A DNA stretch of 41,270 nucleotides from Myxococcales bacterium. GTDB lineage: Bacteria > Myxococcota_A > UBA9160 > SMWR01. The notes under the pieces were generated by a model, which did not search any database, was not told the DNA's origin, and saw nothing but the letters and a program-made list of their open reading frames with translations. Positions 17,841 to 25,867 of the stretch are shown in pieces (position 1 is the first letter of the stretch; the number at the start of each line of letters is the position of its first letter). The stretch lies in the NCBI GenBank assembly GCA_013215615.1, contig JABSQX010000126.1, forward strand, positions 1 to 41,270, written 5' to 3'. Made by a program: the position numbers and the translations under genes.

Positions 17841-19250
17841 ATGACCCCAGGCCAGAATGGGTCGCGCGTGCCGGGGGACCGTGTTCTACGCTCTCGTGGC
17901 GTGCGAGCACAGGACAAGCGCCGACACACCAGCCGGGTCCCCAGCGGCCGCGTGGAACGCCTGGCCCGCCTGGGCGTGATGGCGGGGGAGTTTGCCTTGG
18001 GCGGCATCGCGGAGGGCGCGCGCCGGGTGCTCGCTTCCGATGCGTCCGAGGGGAGCGTCTTCCTCAGCGGCGCCTACGCGGAGAAACTCGCCGATCGGCT
18101 GGCGCACATGCGCGGTGCCGCCATGAAGCTGGGTCAGTTGCTCTCCCTCGAGGGCGAGGACTTCCTGCCCCCGGAGTTCGCGGATGCCCTGGCCATCCTG
18201 CGTGATTCCGCGGACAGCATGCCCGCTACCCAGGTGCGTCGCGTGCTGGGGCGCGAGTACGGCAAGGGCTGGCAGCAGCGCTTCCGGGAATTCGACTTCG
18301 AGCCCATTGCCTCCGCGTCCATCGGCCAAGTGCACCGGGCGGTGGCCCTGGATGGCCGCGAACTGGCGCTCAAGATCCAGTACCCGGGGGTGGCCCGCAG
18401 CATCGACTCGGACATCGACAACCTGGCCAGCCTGCTGAGGCTCTCGCAGATCCTGCCCGTGGAACTGGACATTCGCGGGCTGGTCGCGGAGGCCAAGCGG
18501 CAGCTGCGCGAGGAGGCCGACTACCTCGCGGAGGCCCGCAACATGCGGCGCTTCGCAAAGCTGCTGGCCGACGATGACGCACTCCTGGTTCCCGCGGTGC
18601 ATGAGGATCTCAGCACCCGGCGGGTACTCGCGATGGATCGTTCGCGGGCCCTCCCCATCGAGGAGTTGCGCAGCCCGGACTGCAAGCAGGATCTGCGCGA
18701 CGCCATCGGCGCGCGCCTGGTAGATCTCATGCACCGCGAACTCTTCGAGTTTCGCTTCGTGCAGACCGATCCGAACTTCGCGAACTACCTCTTCGAGCCG
18801 GATTCGGGACGCCTGGTGCTGCTGGACTTCGGTTCGGTGATCGAGTTCCCGAAGGATTTCGTGGTTCGTTACGCGCGCATCTGCCGGGCCATGCGGCAGG
18901 GCGACGTCCAGGAGGCGCAACGCATGGCCGTGGAGATCGGCTACCTGAGCGGCCAGGAGCCCCCCGAGCGCGCCCAGGCACTCGCGGAACTGGTGGTGCT
19001 CGTCGGTGAGCCGCTGCGCAGCCAGGGCCCCTACGATTTCGGAGCGTCCGACCTGGCAGCGCGCGCGCGCAGCTCCGGCATGGATCTGGCGTTTCGCCAG
19101 GGCTTCCTGCGTGCTCCGCCTCCCGAGACCATCTTCCTGCACCGCAAGCTGGGCGGCACCTTCCTGCTCTGCTCCCGGATTCGCGCCCGCGTGGACGCGG
19201 GCGGACTGGTCGAACCCCACCTCGCGCGCATCCTCGGGGAGGACGCTTAG
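17841..19250 (+). CDS. ABC1/UbiB/ADCK family atypical kinase
   Basis: A 469-aa protein of the AarF/UbiB (ABC1) family, atypical protein-kinase-fold ATPases that support ubiquinone or isoprenoid lipid metabolism. The family-defining KxGQ motif is Lys96-Gln99 (AAMKLGQLLSLEGEDFLPPE). The alanine-rich nucleotide loop is ASASIGQVHRA (157-167), the ATP lysine is in LALKIQYPG, the catalytic loop is QTDPNFANYLF and the metal motif is LLDFGS. No C-terminal transmembrane pair is evident, unlike E. coli UbiB. The start is uncertain: ATG 17841 is taken, but GTG 17901 in the same frame (VRAQDKRR) is equally plausible and neither has a good ribosome binding site. It converges on the luciferase-like gene. 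Confidence 0.9.
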   Translation: MTPGQNGSRVPGDRVLRSRGVRAQDKRRHTSRVPSGRVERLARLGVMAGEFALGGIAEGARRVLASDASEGSVFLSGAYAEKLADRLAHMRGAAMKLGQLLSLEGEDFLPPEFADALAILRDSADSMPATQVRRVLGREYGKGWQQRFREFDFEPIASASIGQVHRAVALDGRELALKIQYPGVARSIDSDIDNLASLLRLSQILPVELDIRGLVAEAKRQLREEADYLAEARNMRRFAKLLADDDALLVPAVHEDLSTRRVLAMDRSRALPIEELRSPDCKQDLRDAIGARLVDLMHRELFEFRFVQTDPNFANYLFEPDSGRLVLLDFGSVIEFPKDFVVRYARICRAMRQGDVQEAQRMAVEIGYLSGQEPPERAQALAELVVLVGEPLRSQGPYDFGASDLAARARSSGMDLAFRQGFLRAPPPETIFLHRKLGGTFLLCSRIRARVDAGGLVEPHLARILGEDA

Positions 19251-19268
19251 GGGGGACTCATCGTGCCC

Positions 19269-20105
19269 TCAGTCCAAGAACTCGCGGAGGGCGTCGAGCC
19301 GGGGGAGCAGGTCGTCGGCGGGCTTGGCGGGGAGCCCGAAGACGAGGCGATCGGCGCCGGCGGCGCGGTAGCGATCCACCACCGATTGGCGGCCCTGCGC
19401 GCCGAATATGCTGACCTCCAGTGAACCCGGGTCCCGCTCCGCCTCCTCGGCGAGCTTGCGGAAGGCGGGAATCGTCTCCTCGATCTGGTCTCCCCGAGTG
19501 CCGATCGGGATCCAACCCTGGCCATAGCGGATGGCGCGGCGTGCGGCGCCGGGGAAGGAACCTCCGACGTGGATGGGGGGGTGCGGGCTCTGCACGGGCT
19601 TGGGCCAGGTCATGATGGGGTCGAAGTCCACGTGTTTGCCGTGGTACTCGGGTTTGCTCTGCGTCCAGATCTGCTGCATCGCCTCGATGCGCTCGCGCAT
19701 CAGCGCGAAGCGGGAATCCGGACGGGTTCCATGGTTCTCCATCTCCTCCTCGTTCCAGCCGGCCCCCACCCCGAAGAGGAAGCGTCCCTGGGAAATCTGG
19801 TCCAGGGAACTCACTTCCTTGGCGGTGTGAAGCGGGTCGCGTTGCACCACCAGGCAGATCCCGGTGCCGAGCTTGATACGCTGCGTGACCGCTGCTGCGG
19901 CCGTCAACGCCACGAAGGGATCCAGGGTGTCGTAGTACTGCTTGGGGATTTCGCCGCCTCTCGGGAAGGGCGAGCGCCGCGAAAGCGGAATGTGGGAATG
20001 CTCGGAGACCCAGAGCGACTCGAAGCCGCGCTCCTCGACCGCCTGGGCGAGTTCGGTCATGGGCATCGCGTAGTCGGTGGGGAAGATCGTGACGCCGTAC
20101 TTCAT
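19269..20105 (-). CDS. LLM class F420-dependent oxidoreductase (TIGR03619-like)
   Basis: A 278-aa TIM-barrel luciferase-like protein. Features: MKYGVTIFPTDYAM, FESLWVSEHSHIP, RIKLGTGICLVVQRDPLHTAKEVSSLDQISQGR (the cofactor-binding region), FGVGAGWNEEEMENHG, and PPIHVGGSFPGAARRAIRYGQGWIPI. This matches the F420-dependent Rv2161c/TIGR03619 branch in recall, so F420 is more likely than FMN as cofactor. The ATG at 20105 overlaps the stop codon of the transporter gene as ATGA, and no separate ribosome binding site is visible, so translation should depend on the transporter gene. That coupling suggests the enzyme acts on the imported compound. The substrate is unknown. Confidence 0.9.
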   Translation of the reverse strand: MKYGVTIFPTDYAMPMTELAQAVEERGFESLWVSEHSHIPLSRRSPFPRGGEIPKQYYDTLDPFVALTAAAAVTQRIKLGTGICLVVQRDPLHTAKEVSSLDQISQGRFLFGVGAGWNEEEMENHGTRPDSRFALMRERIEAMQQIWTQSKPEYHGKHVDFDPIMTWPKPVQSPHPPIHVGGSFPGAARRAIRYGQGWIPIGTRGDQIEETIPAFRKLAEEAERDPGSLEVSIFGAQGRQSVVDRYRAAGADRLVFGLPAKPADDLLPRLDALREFLD

Positions 20106-21694
20106 GGAGATAGGGTAGACGCCCCGCCTCCATCCTGCCCCGGAGCGGTTGCTCGGGCCTGCTGGCTCAGAAAGGTTTTAGCGACTTTCGCGGGCGTCTC
20201 ACCGCCGCCGTCCACGGCCAGGTTCATGCGCCGCATCTGCTCGGCGCCGATTGTTCCCGCCAACCCCCGCAGTCCGCGGAGCACCTCGGGTCGCTGCTCG
20301 ACGATCCGTGGGCCGGCCAGCAGCAGCGCGTCGTAGGGGGGAATCGCGTTGCGGTCGTCGTCCAGTAGCTGCAGGTCGTAGGAAGCGATGCGGCCATCGG
20401 TGGAGAAGGCAGTGATGATGTCCACATCGCCCTGGGCCAGCGCCTGGTACATGAGCGCCGGGTCCATGCTGCGCTGGCTGCGGAAGTGCAGGCCGTAGCG
20501 CTTCACCAGCGCCGGCCACTCGGGGCGCTGGAAGAACTCGTAGTCGGCTCCGATCGAGAGTTTCGGTGCGAGGGGGATGAGGTCCGAGAGGTCGTGGAGG
20601 GAGAGGCGGCGGGCCTCCTTGCCGCGCATGGCCAGCGCGTAGCGGTTCTCGAAGCCCAGGGCGCAGACCACCTGGATCCCATAGTTTCGCTCCAGGTATT
20701 CGCGGATCTCGCGGATCACCTTGCTGCGCGCGGGGGGTGCGCGGCGTTTCAGGATGGTGACCCAGAGGGTCCCCGAGTAGTCGACGTAGAGGTCGATTTC
20801 GCCTGCCGCCAGCGCGTCGAAGGCCACCGTGGAACCCAAGGAGGAGACGATCCGGGTGGCTGCGTGGCTGGTCTCGGCGATGCGCCCCGCCACGATGTCC
20901 GCCAGCACGTACTGTTCGGTAAAGGCCTTGGCGCCGATCACCACCGGGGCCGGGGCGTCGTCCCGCGCGGCGGCCAACGCGGAGCCAGCGGCGTAGAGGT
21001 AGAGGGCCAGCAGCGGCACGAGGCCGCCGAGCACCCGCGCGCGGCTCCGGCGCCGGGTTCCCGCTTCCACCAGTTGGATGAGCTGATCGAGGAGCAGCGC
21101 AAGCGCTGCCGCGGCCACACAGCCCACCAGGATCGCGTTGTCGTTGCGGGTCTGCAGACCGCTGAAGATGAAGTTTCCCAGACTGGTGGCGCCCACCGGG
21201 GTGGAGAGCGTCGCCATACCCACCGTCCAAACCGCCGCGGTACGGATGCCCGCGACCAGGATCGGCAGGGCCAGCGGAAGCTCCACGCGCCGGAGCCGTT
21301 GGCGCCGAGTCATGCCCACGCCGCGCGCGGCTTCCACGAGGTCCGGATCCACGGAACGTAGGCCGCTCACGGTGTTCCGCAGGATCGGCAACAGGCTGTA
21401 GAGGGAGAGGGCGACCAGCGCGGGCGCCATGCCGATGCCGTGCAGGGGAAGCCCAAAGCGCGCGGTATAGACGCCGATGGCAGCCAGCACCGGCACCATG
21501 ATGGCCAGTAGCGCCAGGCCGGGGATGGTCTGGATCACGCTGGCGGCGCCCAGCACGACGGCTTCCATCCGGGGTCGACGGCTCGCGGCGATCCCCAGCG
21601 GCACGCTGAGACCGATTCCCACCGAGAGGGCCAGCAGGCTGAGCTGCAGGTGCGCGTTGAGGTAGCCGGGCAGGAGCGCGAGTTGCTCGCTCAC
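20102..21694 (-). CDS. Fused permease and substrate-binding protein of a quaternary-amine (OpuBC/EgtU-like) ABC importer
   Basis: A 530-aa fusion. Residues about 1-225 form the membrane permease (BPD_transp_1 type) with five or six hydrophobic segments and the coupling-helix EAARGVGMTRRQRLRRVELPLALP. After a hydrophobic linker (about 225-245), residues about 250-515 form an OpuAC-type binding domain: VIGAKAFTEQYVLADIVAGRI, VDYSGTLWVTIL, GDVDIITAFSTDGRIASYDL, and DDDRNAIPPYDALLL. Related systems import glycine betaine, choline, carnitine or, for EgtU, ergothioneine; the ligand cannot be fixed by eye. The GTG at 21694 overlaps the ATPase stop as GTGA, with GGAG 11 bases upstream. The 3' end overlaps the luciferase-like gene. 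Confidence 0.9.
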   Translation of the reverse strand: MSEQLALLPGYLNAHLQLSLLALSVGIGLSVPLGIAASRRPRMEAVVLGAASVIQTIPGLALLAIMVPVLAAIGVYTARFGLPLHGIGMAPALVALSLYSLLPILRNTVSGLRSVDPDLVEAARGVGMTRRQRLRRVELPLALPILVAGIRTAAVWTVGMATLSTPVGATSLGNFIFSGLQTRNDNAILVGCVAAAALALLLDQLIQLVEAGTRRRSRARVLGGLVPLLALYLYAAGSALAAARDDAPAPVVIGAKAFTEQYVLADIVAGRIAETSHAATRIVSSLGSTVAFDALAAGEIDLYVDYSGTLWVTILKRRAPPARSKVIREIREYLERNYGIQVVCALGFENRYALAMRGKEARRLSLHDLSDLIPLAPKLSIGADYEFFQRPEWPALVKRYGLHFRSQRSMDPALMYQALAQGDVDIITAFSTDGRIASYDLQLLDDDRNAIPPYDALLLAGPRIVEQRPEVLRGLRGLAGTIGAEQMRRMNLAVDGGGETPAKVAKTFLSQQARATAPGQDGGGASTLSP

Positions 21695-22467
21695 GTGTCG
21701 ACACGCTCCGTTCCGGCCAGCAGGTGCTCGAGCCACTTCGCGTGACGTCGCGGCGTGGCCAGCAACTCGCGCACCGCGTCGTCCGCGGGATCGCGCAGCA
21801 GCTCTCCGGGCTCGCCCAGCTGTACGAGCCGGCCCTCGCGCAGTACCGCGACGCGATCCCCCAACAGCAGCGCTTCCGCCATGTCGTGGGTGACGAACAC
21901 ACAGGTGAGATGCAGATCCCGGCGGATGTGCTGGAAGGCCTGTTGCAGACGGTCCCGGCTGAGCGGATCCAGTGCGCCGAAGGGCTCATCGAGCAGCAGG
22001 ATGCGGGGCCGTGCCGCCAGCGCCCGGGCCAGGCCCACGCGTTGCCGCTGCCCGCCCGAGAGGTCCTTCGGGTCGCGCGCGCGATAATGCGCCGGCGCGA
22101 GCTCCACCAACTCCAGCAGTGCGTCGACCCGCTGATCGATCTTTGCCTTCGGCCAGCCGAGTAAGGAGGGGGTGATCGCCACGTTTTCGGCGACGTTCAT
22201 GTGCGGGAAGAGCCCCACTCCCTGGAAGCAGTAGCCGATGTCCCTGCGCAACTCGTGGCCGGGGCGGTCCGCGGCGTCGCGGCCATCGATACGCACCCGA
22301 CCCGAGGAGGGTGTGATCAGCCGGTTGATCATCTTGAGGGTGGTGGTCTTGCCGCAGCCCGAGGCTCCCACCAGCGCCAGGAGTTCGCCCGCTTCCACCT
22401 GGAAGCTGAGTTCCGACACCGCCTCGAAGTCCCCGAAGGTCTTTCCGACCGCATCGACCTCGATCAC
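21691..22467 (-). CDS. ATP-binding protein of quaternary-amine-type ABC importer
   Basis: A 258-aa ABC ATPase of the ProV/OpuCA group. Walker A GASGCGKTT (34-42), Q-loop at Phe81-Gln82, signature LSGGQRQR (136-143), Walker B ILLLDEPFGALD (156-167), and H-loop THD. It lacks the C-terminal CBS domains of ProV and OpuCA that sense ionic strength, so direct osmotic gating is not expected. The GTG start at 22467 has no ribosome binding site of its own, but overlaps as GTGA the stop of a possible 38-codon ORF upstream. It is followed by the fused permease/binding protein with a 4-base overlap. Confidence 0.93.
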   Translation of the reverse strand: MIEVDAVGKTFGDFEAVSELSFQVEAGELLALVGASGCGKTTTLKMINRLITPSSGRVRIDGRDAADRPGHELRRDIGYCFQGVGLFPHMNVAENVAITPSLLGWPKAKIDQRVDALLELVELAPAHYRARDPKDLSGGQRQRVGLARALAARPRILLLDEPFGALDPLSRDRLQQAFQHIRRDLHLTCVFVTHDMAEALLLGDRVAVLREGRLVQLGEPGELLRDPADDAVRELLATPRRHAKWLEHLLAGTERVDT

Positions 22468-22580
22468 GGTAGTCGCGCGTACTGGATGTGCGAGTCGCGG
22501 GCGGCGCGGCCCTCCGCCTCATCGCAGGCGATCATGCAGTCGTTCAGGCGGGGCAGCTGGCCGGGCTGCGGCTCGTCCAC
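22464..22580 (-). CDS. Possible 38-aa small protein at the head of the transporter operon
   Basis: GTG at 22580 to TGA at 22464. A GAGG sits five bases before the GTG, next to the stop codon of the upstream 159-aa gene. The TGA overlaps the GTG of the ABC ATPase gene as GTGA, like other coupled pairs in this window. Nearly all third codon positions are G or C, as in the surrounding genes. The product is hydrophilic and acidic in its middle, with a CxxxC pair (DCMIACDE), and matches nothing I recognise. It may be a leader peptide that couples ATPase translation, or a functional small protein. It could still be a chance ORF in a 120-base gap. Confidence 0.4.
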   Translation of the reverse strand: MDEPQPGQLPRLNDCMIACDEAEGRAARDSHIQYARLP

Positions 22581-22587
22581 CGTCGCC

Positions 22588-23067
22588 TCAGGGCTCCGCG
22601 TCGAGCAGCGCGTCGAGTGCCGGCCAGTCGATGGCCTGTTGGGCGGCGAAGGAGCGCAGCAAGAGCGGGCGATCGGGGTCGTCGTCGCCCTGGAACTTCG
22701 TCACGGCCTCGCGAAGCACTGCTTCCTCGGGCTGCTTGGGCATGTCCTCCTCGAGTGCACCGTCCTCGTGGGCGAGCCCGGCGACGTCCAACCACTCCAA
22801 GAGCAGTTCCTTGCGACATTCCAGGAAGTAGACGGCCAGCAACTCGTCCGCCATGGTGTTGCTCGCGACCCGGGAGAGTGCCCGGCGCACCGTTTCCGCC
22901 CGGCGCTCGAAGGGCTGTCGGCGCAGGTAGACGGGGCGGGTCTTGCTGGCGAGGGCGGCGGCGTCCACCGCTTCGCGGAAGATGGCCGGAACCTCCTGGG
23001 AGAGCTTGCGGAGCATGCTCGCGGCTCGTTCGGGTGTCATGCCCGCAAATACCTGGAAGGAGCGCAT
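22588..23067 (-). CDS. Conserved-looking hypothetical protein, 159 aa
   Basis: I do not recognise this family. The product is a soluble, probably all-helical protein beginning MRSFQVFAGMTPERAASMLRKL. It has an arginine-rich central stretch (ETVRRALSRVASNTMADELLAVYFLECRKELLLEWLD, about 58-94), then an acidic tail with EEDMPKQPEEA. No membrane segment, signal peptide or catalytic motif is visible. The start is firm: ATG at 23067 with GGAGG eight bases upstream. It lies 35 bases after heme A synthase and eight bases before the small ORF, so it is probably in one operon with both. Confidence 0.7.
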   Translation of the reverse strand: MRSFQVFAGMTPERAASMLRKLSQEVPAIFREAVDAAALASKTRPVYLRRQPFERRAETVRRALSRVASNTMADELLAVYFLECRKELLLEWLDVAGLAHEDGALEEDMPKQPEEAVLREAVTKFQGDDDPDRPLLLRSFAAQQAIDWPALDALLDAEP

Positions 23068-23102
23068 CGTTTCGACCTCCGAATCCCCGCGTCAGCGCGG
23101 GT

Positions 23103-24068
23103 TTAGCATGGCTCTCCCGGAGGCGCCCCGCTCGGGGTCGCGCGGGAGGCGAGCAGCGCCTCGCGGTTGGCGGCTGCCAGTGCAAGGACGAGCGCGCAGG
23201 CCAGCGCCGAGTGCAGCGCGGTGATCTCCGCGGGCAGTCCCCAGAGCACGTTCGCCACCCCCGCACCGACTTGTAGAAAGGTGGTTCCAGCGATCGCGGC
23301 GGTGAGCGCGCGCAGCCGCGCTGCGTGGCGGCAGGCCAGCGCGGCGGCGGCCAGCACCAGCGCCAGCGCGTAGCCGCCGCTGCGATGTAATAGCTGCAGG
23401 CCCACGTTGCCCGCCCAAGAGGGGAACCAAAGTCCGCCATTGCAGGTGGGCCACTCCGGGCAGGCCAGCCCCGCGTAGCGAGAGGAGACCAGGCCGCCCA
23501 GCACCAACTGCAGGAGCAGCAGCAGCGCGCCGATGAGCAGCAGGCCGCGCGCTGCCCGCGTGGGCGGTCGCCGGCCGGCGGGCGGGCGCGCGCTCTCGCG
23601 CAGCGAGAGGGCAATGAGCAGCACGACCAGCGCGAAGCCGTTGCCTGCAACCAGGTGGGCGGTGACCGTCCATGCGGCCAGCAGCTCCCAGACCGTGAAG
23701 GCGCCCAGCAGGATCTGGACGCCCAGCAGCAGCGCCCCGAGGACGATCAGGCGGCGCGTGGAGCGCCGCAGCCCGGGCTGGCGCCAGCTGGTGAGCGCCA
23801 GGCCCACATAGAGTAGGGCCACGCTGCCTGCCAGTACGCGGTGCGACCACTCGAAGGCCACGCGCAGATCCATGCGGGGCACGAACTCGCCGAAGCACAG
23901 TGGCCAGTCGGGGCAGGCGAGGCCCGCGTGGTGGGCGCGCACCAGCGCGCCGAGCACGATGAGGGCCCCGCTGATCGCCACGAGTGCCGCGAATCCCGTG
24001 GAGAGGCGCAGGAGTGCACGGGCCGCATCGCGTTCCCCGCGCACCTCCTCTACGTTCCCACCCCGCAC
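23103..24068 (-). CDS. ctaA: Heme A synthase (COX15/CtaA)
   Basis: A 321-aa polytopic membrane protein that oxidises heme O to heme A for cytochrome c oxidase. There are about eight hydrophobic segments in two homologous halves. The extracytoplasmic loop after the first segment carries RAHHAGLACPDWPLCFG with the cysteine pair, repeated in the second half as GLACPEWPTCNGG. The heme-ligand histidines are in EWSHRVLA, TAHLVAG, LLHRSGGY and ALHSALA. The start is uncertain: GTG at 24068 leaves only 16 bases to the divergent ABC gene, and GTG at 24044 is an alternative that still precedes the first membrane segment. No cytochrome oxidase genes are in the window. Confidence 0.92.
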   Translation of the reverse strand: MRGGNVEEVRGERDAARALLRLSTGFAALVAISGALIVLGALVRAHHAGLACPDWPLCFGEFVPRMDLRVAFEWSHRVLAGSVALLYVGLALTSWRQPGLRRSTRRLIVLGALLLGVQILLGAFTVWELLAAWTVTAHLVAGNGFALVVLLIALSLRESARPPAGRRPPTRAARGLLLIGALLLLLQLVLGGLVSSRYAGLACPEWPTCNGGLWFPSWAGNVGLQLLHRSGGYALALVLAAAALACRHAARLRALTAAIAGTTFLQVGAGVANVLWGLPAEITALHSALACALVLALAAANREALLASRATPSGAPPGEPC

Positions 24069-24084
24069 CCGGGCAAGCTAAGCG

Positions 24085-25050
24085 ATGACCTCGAGCCCCA
24101 CAACGAGCCAAGCGATCGAAGTCACCGGTCTGCGCAAGCGTTTCGGGGACCGGGAAGCCCTGCGCGGAATGGATCTCCGGGTCGCCGCGGGCAGCTTCTT
24201 CGGCCTGTTGGGACCCAATGGCGCCGGAAAGACCACCAGCGTCAGCATCCTCACCACCCTGTTGCGTCCCGATGCGGGCGGCGCCCGGCTGTTGGGGCTC
24301 GACGTGGTGGAGGAACGTGCGCGCGTGCGCGCGATGCTGGGCGTGGTCTTCCAGGAGCCGAGCCTGGATCCGGAACTCACTCCGCGCGAGCACCTGCGTC
24401 TCTACGCTCGCCTCTACCACCTGGATCGACCGAAGCAGCGGGCCGACGCCATGCTGGAGCGCATGCACCTGCTCGAGGAGGCCGACCGCCTGGTGGGCAC
24501 GCTCTCCGGCGGAATGAAACGGCGCCTGGAGATCGGCCGGGGTGTGCTCCACGAGCCGCGCCTGCTCTTTCTCGATGAGCCCACCACGGGCCTCGACGTG
24601 GCGGCCCGGGCCCGTGTCTGGCAGCAGCTTCGCGATCTGCACGCCCAGGGAGACACCACGCTCTTCCTCACCACCCACTCCATGGAGGAGGCAGAGGCCC
24701 TGTGTGATGAGCTGGCGATCATGGACGCCGGTGAGCTGGTCGCTCAGGGCTCGCCCGAGCAGCTGAAGGCGGCGCTCGGCGGGGACGTGGTGCGCCTGGT
24801 GGTCGCACGGGCCGGGAGGGGGCAGCCCGGTTTCGAGGCGGTGGAGGGCGTGGTGCGCGTGACGCAGGTGCAGCGCCCGGAGGGGGGCGTCGTCTTCCGG
24901 GTGACCGTGCGCGACGGCCCGCGGCGCCTGGCCGCCCTGGTGGAGGTGGCCCGCGAACTCGAGATCGAGGAGGTGACCCTGCACCGCCCCAGCCTGGAGC
25001 ATGTCTTCTTGCGACACACCGGCCACGAGTTCGAGGAGCGCGACGCGTGA
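24085..25050 (+). CDS. ABC-2 type exporter ATP-binding protein (DrrA-like)
   Basis: A 321-aa ABC ATPase of the DrrA/CcmA-like exporter family. Walker A GPNGAGKTT (43-51), Q-loop in VVFQE, signature LSGGMKRR (140-147), Walker B LLFLDEPTTGLD (160-171), H-loop TTHSMEEAE. The C-terminal extension after about residue 225 has the DrrA-type end, LEHVFLRHTGHEF. It energises export of a lipid, polysaccharide or drug-like compound with the permease encoded next. The ATG at 24085 has a weak ribosome binding site and lies 16 bases from the divergent heme A synthase start. Confidence 0.93.
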   Translation: MTSSPTTSQAIEVTGLRKRFGDREALRGMDLRVAAGSFFGLLGPNGAGKTTSVSILTTLLRPDAGGARLLGLDVVEERARVRAMLGVVFQEPSLDPELTPREHLRLYARLYHLDRPKQRADAMLERMHLLEEADRLVGTLSGGMKRRLEIGRGVLHEPRLLFLDEPTTGLDVAARARVWQQLRDLHAQGDTTLFLTTHSMEEAEALCDELAIMDAGELVAQGSPEQLKAALGGDVVRLVVARAGRGQPGFEAVEGVVRVTQVQRPEGGVVFRVTVRDGPRRLAALVEVARELEIEEVTLHRPSLEHVFLRHTGHEFEERDA

Positions 25051-25802
25051 GGCGCTTCTGGCGGGACAGCGCGGTGCTCTTCGTGCGCGAGGTCCTGCGC
25101 TATCGGCGCGAGCGCGCCTACTGGGCGGGGCAGATCCTGTTCCCGCTGGCCTTCGTGGGGTTCGTGGGTTTCGGACTGGACCGCGTCACGCAACTTCCCG
25201 GCGGAACCTCGTACGTGGGGTACCTGGCCTCGGGGATGCTGGCGTTGACGGTGGGCTCGGGCGCCGTGGGCGCGGGCTTCTCGCTCATCGAGGATCGCGA
25301 AAGCGGTTTTCTGCGTGCCCTGCTCATCGCACCGGTCTCGCGCAGCAGCATCGTGATCGCCAAGCTCGCCGCCCGGGCAGTGGCCTCGCTGGCGCTGGTC
25401 GCGCTGCTGCTGGCCGTGTTGGCCCTCTTCACGCCGCTGCGCCTCGCCCACCCGGCGGCGCTGCTGGGGTCGGTGGTGGGCATCACCACCCTCTTCGTGG
25501 CCCTGGGTATCTGGCTGGCGGGCCGCTTGCGGCGCCTCGAGTCCTTCCGAACGCTGGCGGCCTTCCTCACCGTGCCCCTCTACCTCTTCTCGGGAATCTT
25601 CTACCCCACCGAGACCCTGCCCGGGCCAATTCACTGGCTCGCCTCCCTGAACCCGCTCACCTACGGGGTCGATCTGCTGCGCTACGGCCTGTTGGGGGTC
25701 CACGAACTGCCGGTGCCACGCAGCGCCCTGTTGCTCGGCGTACTGAGTGCGCTCTCGCTCGCGCTGGCGGTGTTCTCCTTCGACCGCCGCACGCGGGGCT
25801 GA
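25047..25802 (+). CDS. ABC-2 type exporter permease (DrrB-like)
   Basis: A 251-aa membrane protein with six hydrophobic segments and the ABC-2 permease signature near the C-terminus (FRTLAAFLTVPLYLFSGIFYP and LNPLTYGVDLLRYG). Between segments two and three, EDRESGFLRALLIAPVSRS is the typical cytoplasmic coupling region. The GTG at 25047 overlaps the ATPase stop as GTGA, with GAGGAG eight bases upstream. With its partner it forms a simple two-gene exporter. Pairs of this type sit beside heme or cytochrome genes in several lineages, but the cargo is unknown. Confidence 0.92.
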   Translation: MRRFWRDSAVLFVREVLRYRRERAYWAGQILFPLAFVGFVGFGLDRVTQLPGGTSYVGYLASGMLALTVGSGAVGAGFSLIEDRESGFLRALLIAPVSRSSIVIAKLAARAVASLALVALLLAVLALFTPLRLAHPAALLGSVVGITTLFVALGIWLAGRLRRLESFRTLAAFLTVPLYLFSGIFYPTETLPGPIHWLASLNPLTYGVDLLRYGLLGVHELPVPRSALLLGVLSALSLALAVFSFDRRTRG

Positions 25803-25867
25803 GTGATCCCACGTCCACCGAGATCCCGCTTCAGGTCGGCCGCTCCGGCGACGATAGGGAGGGGGTC

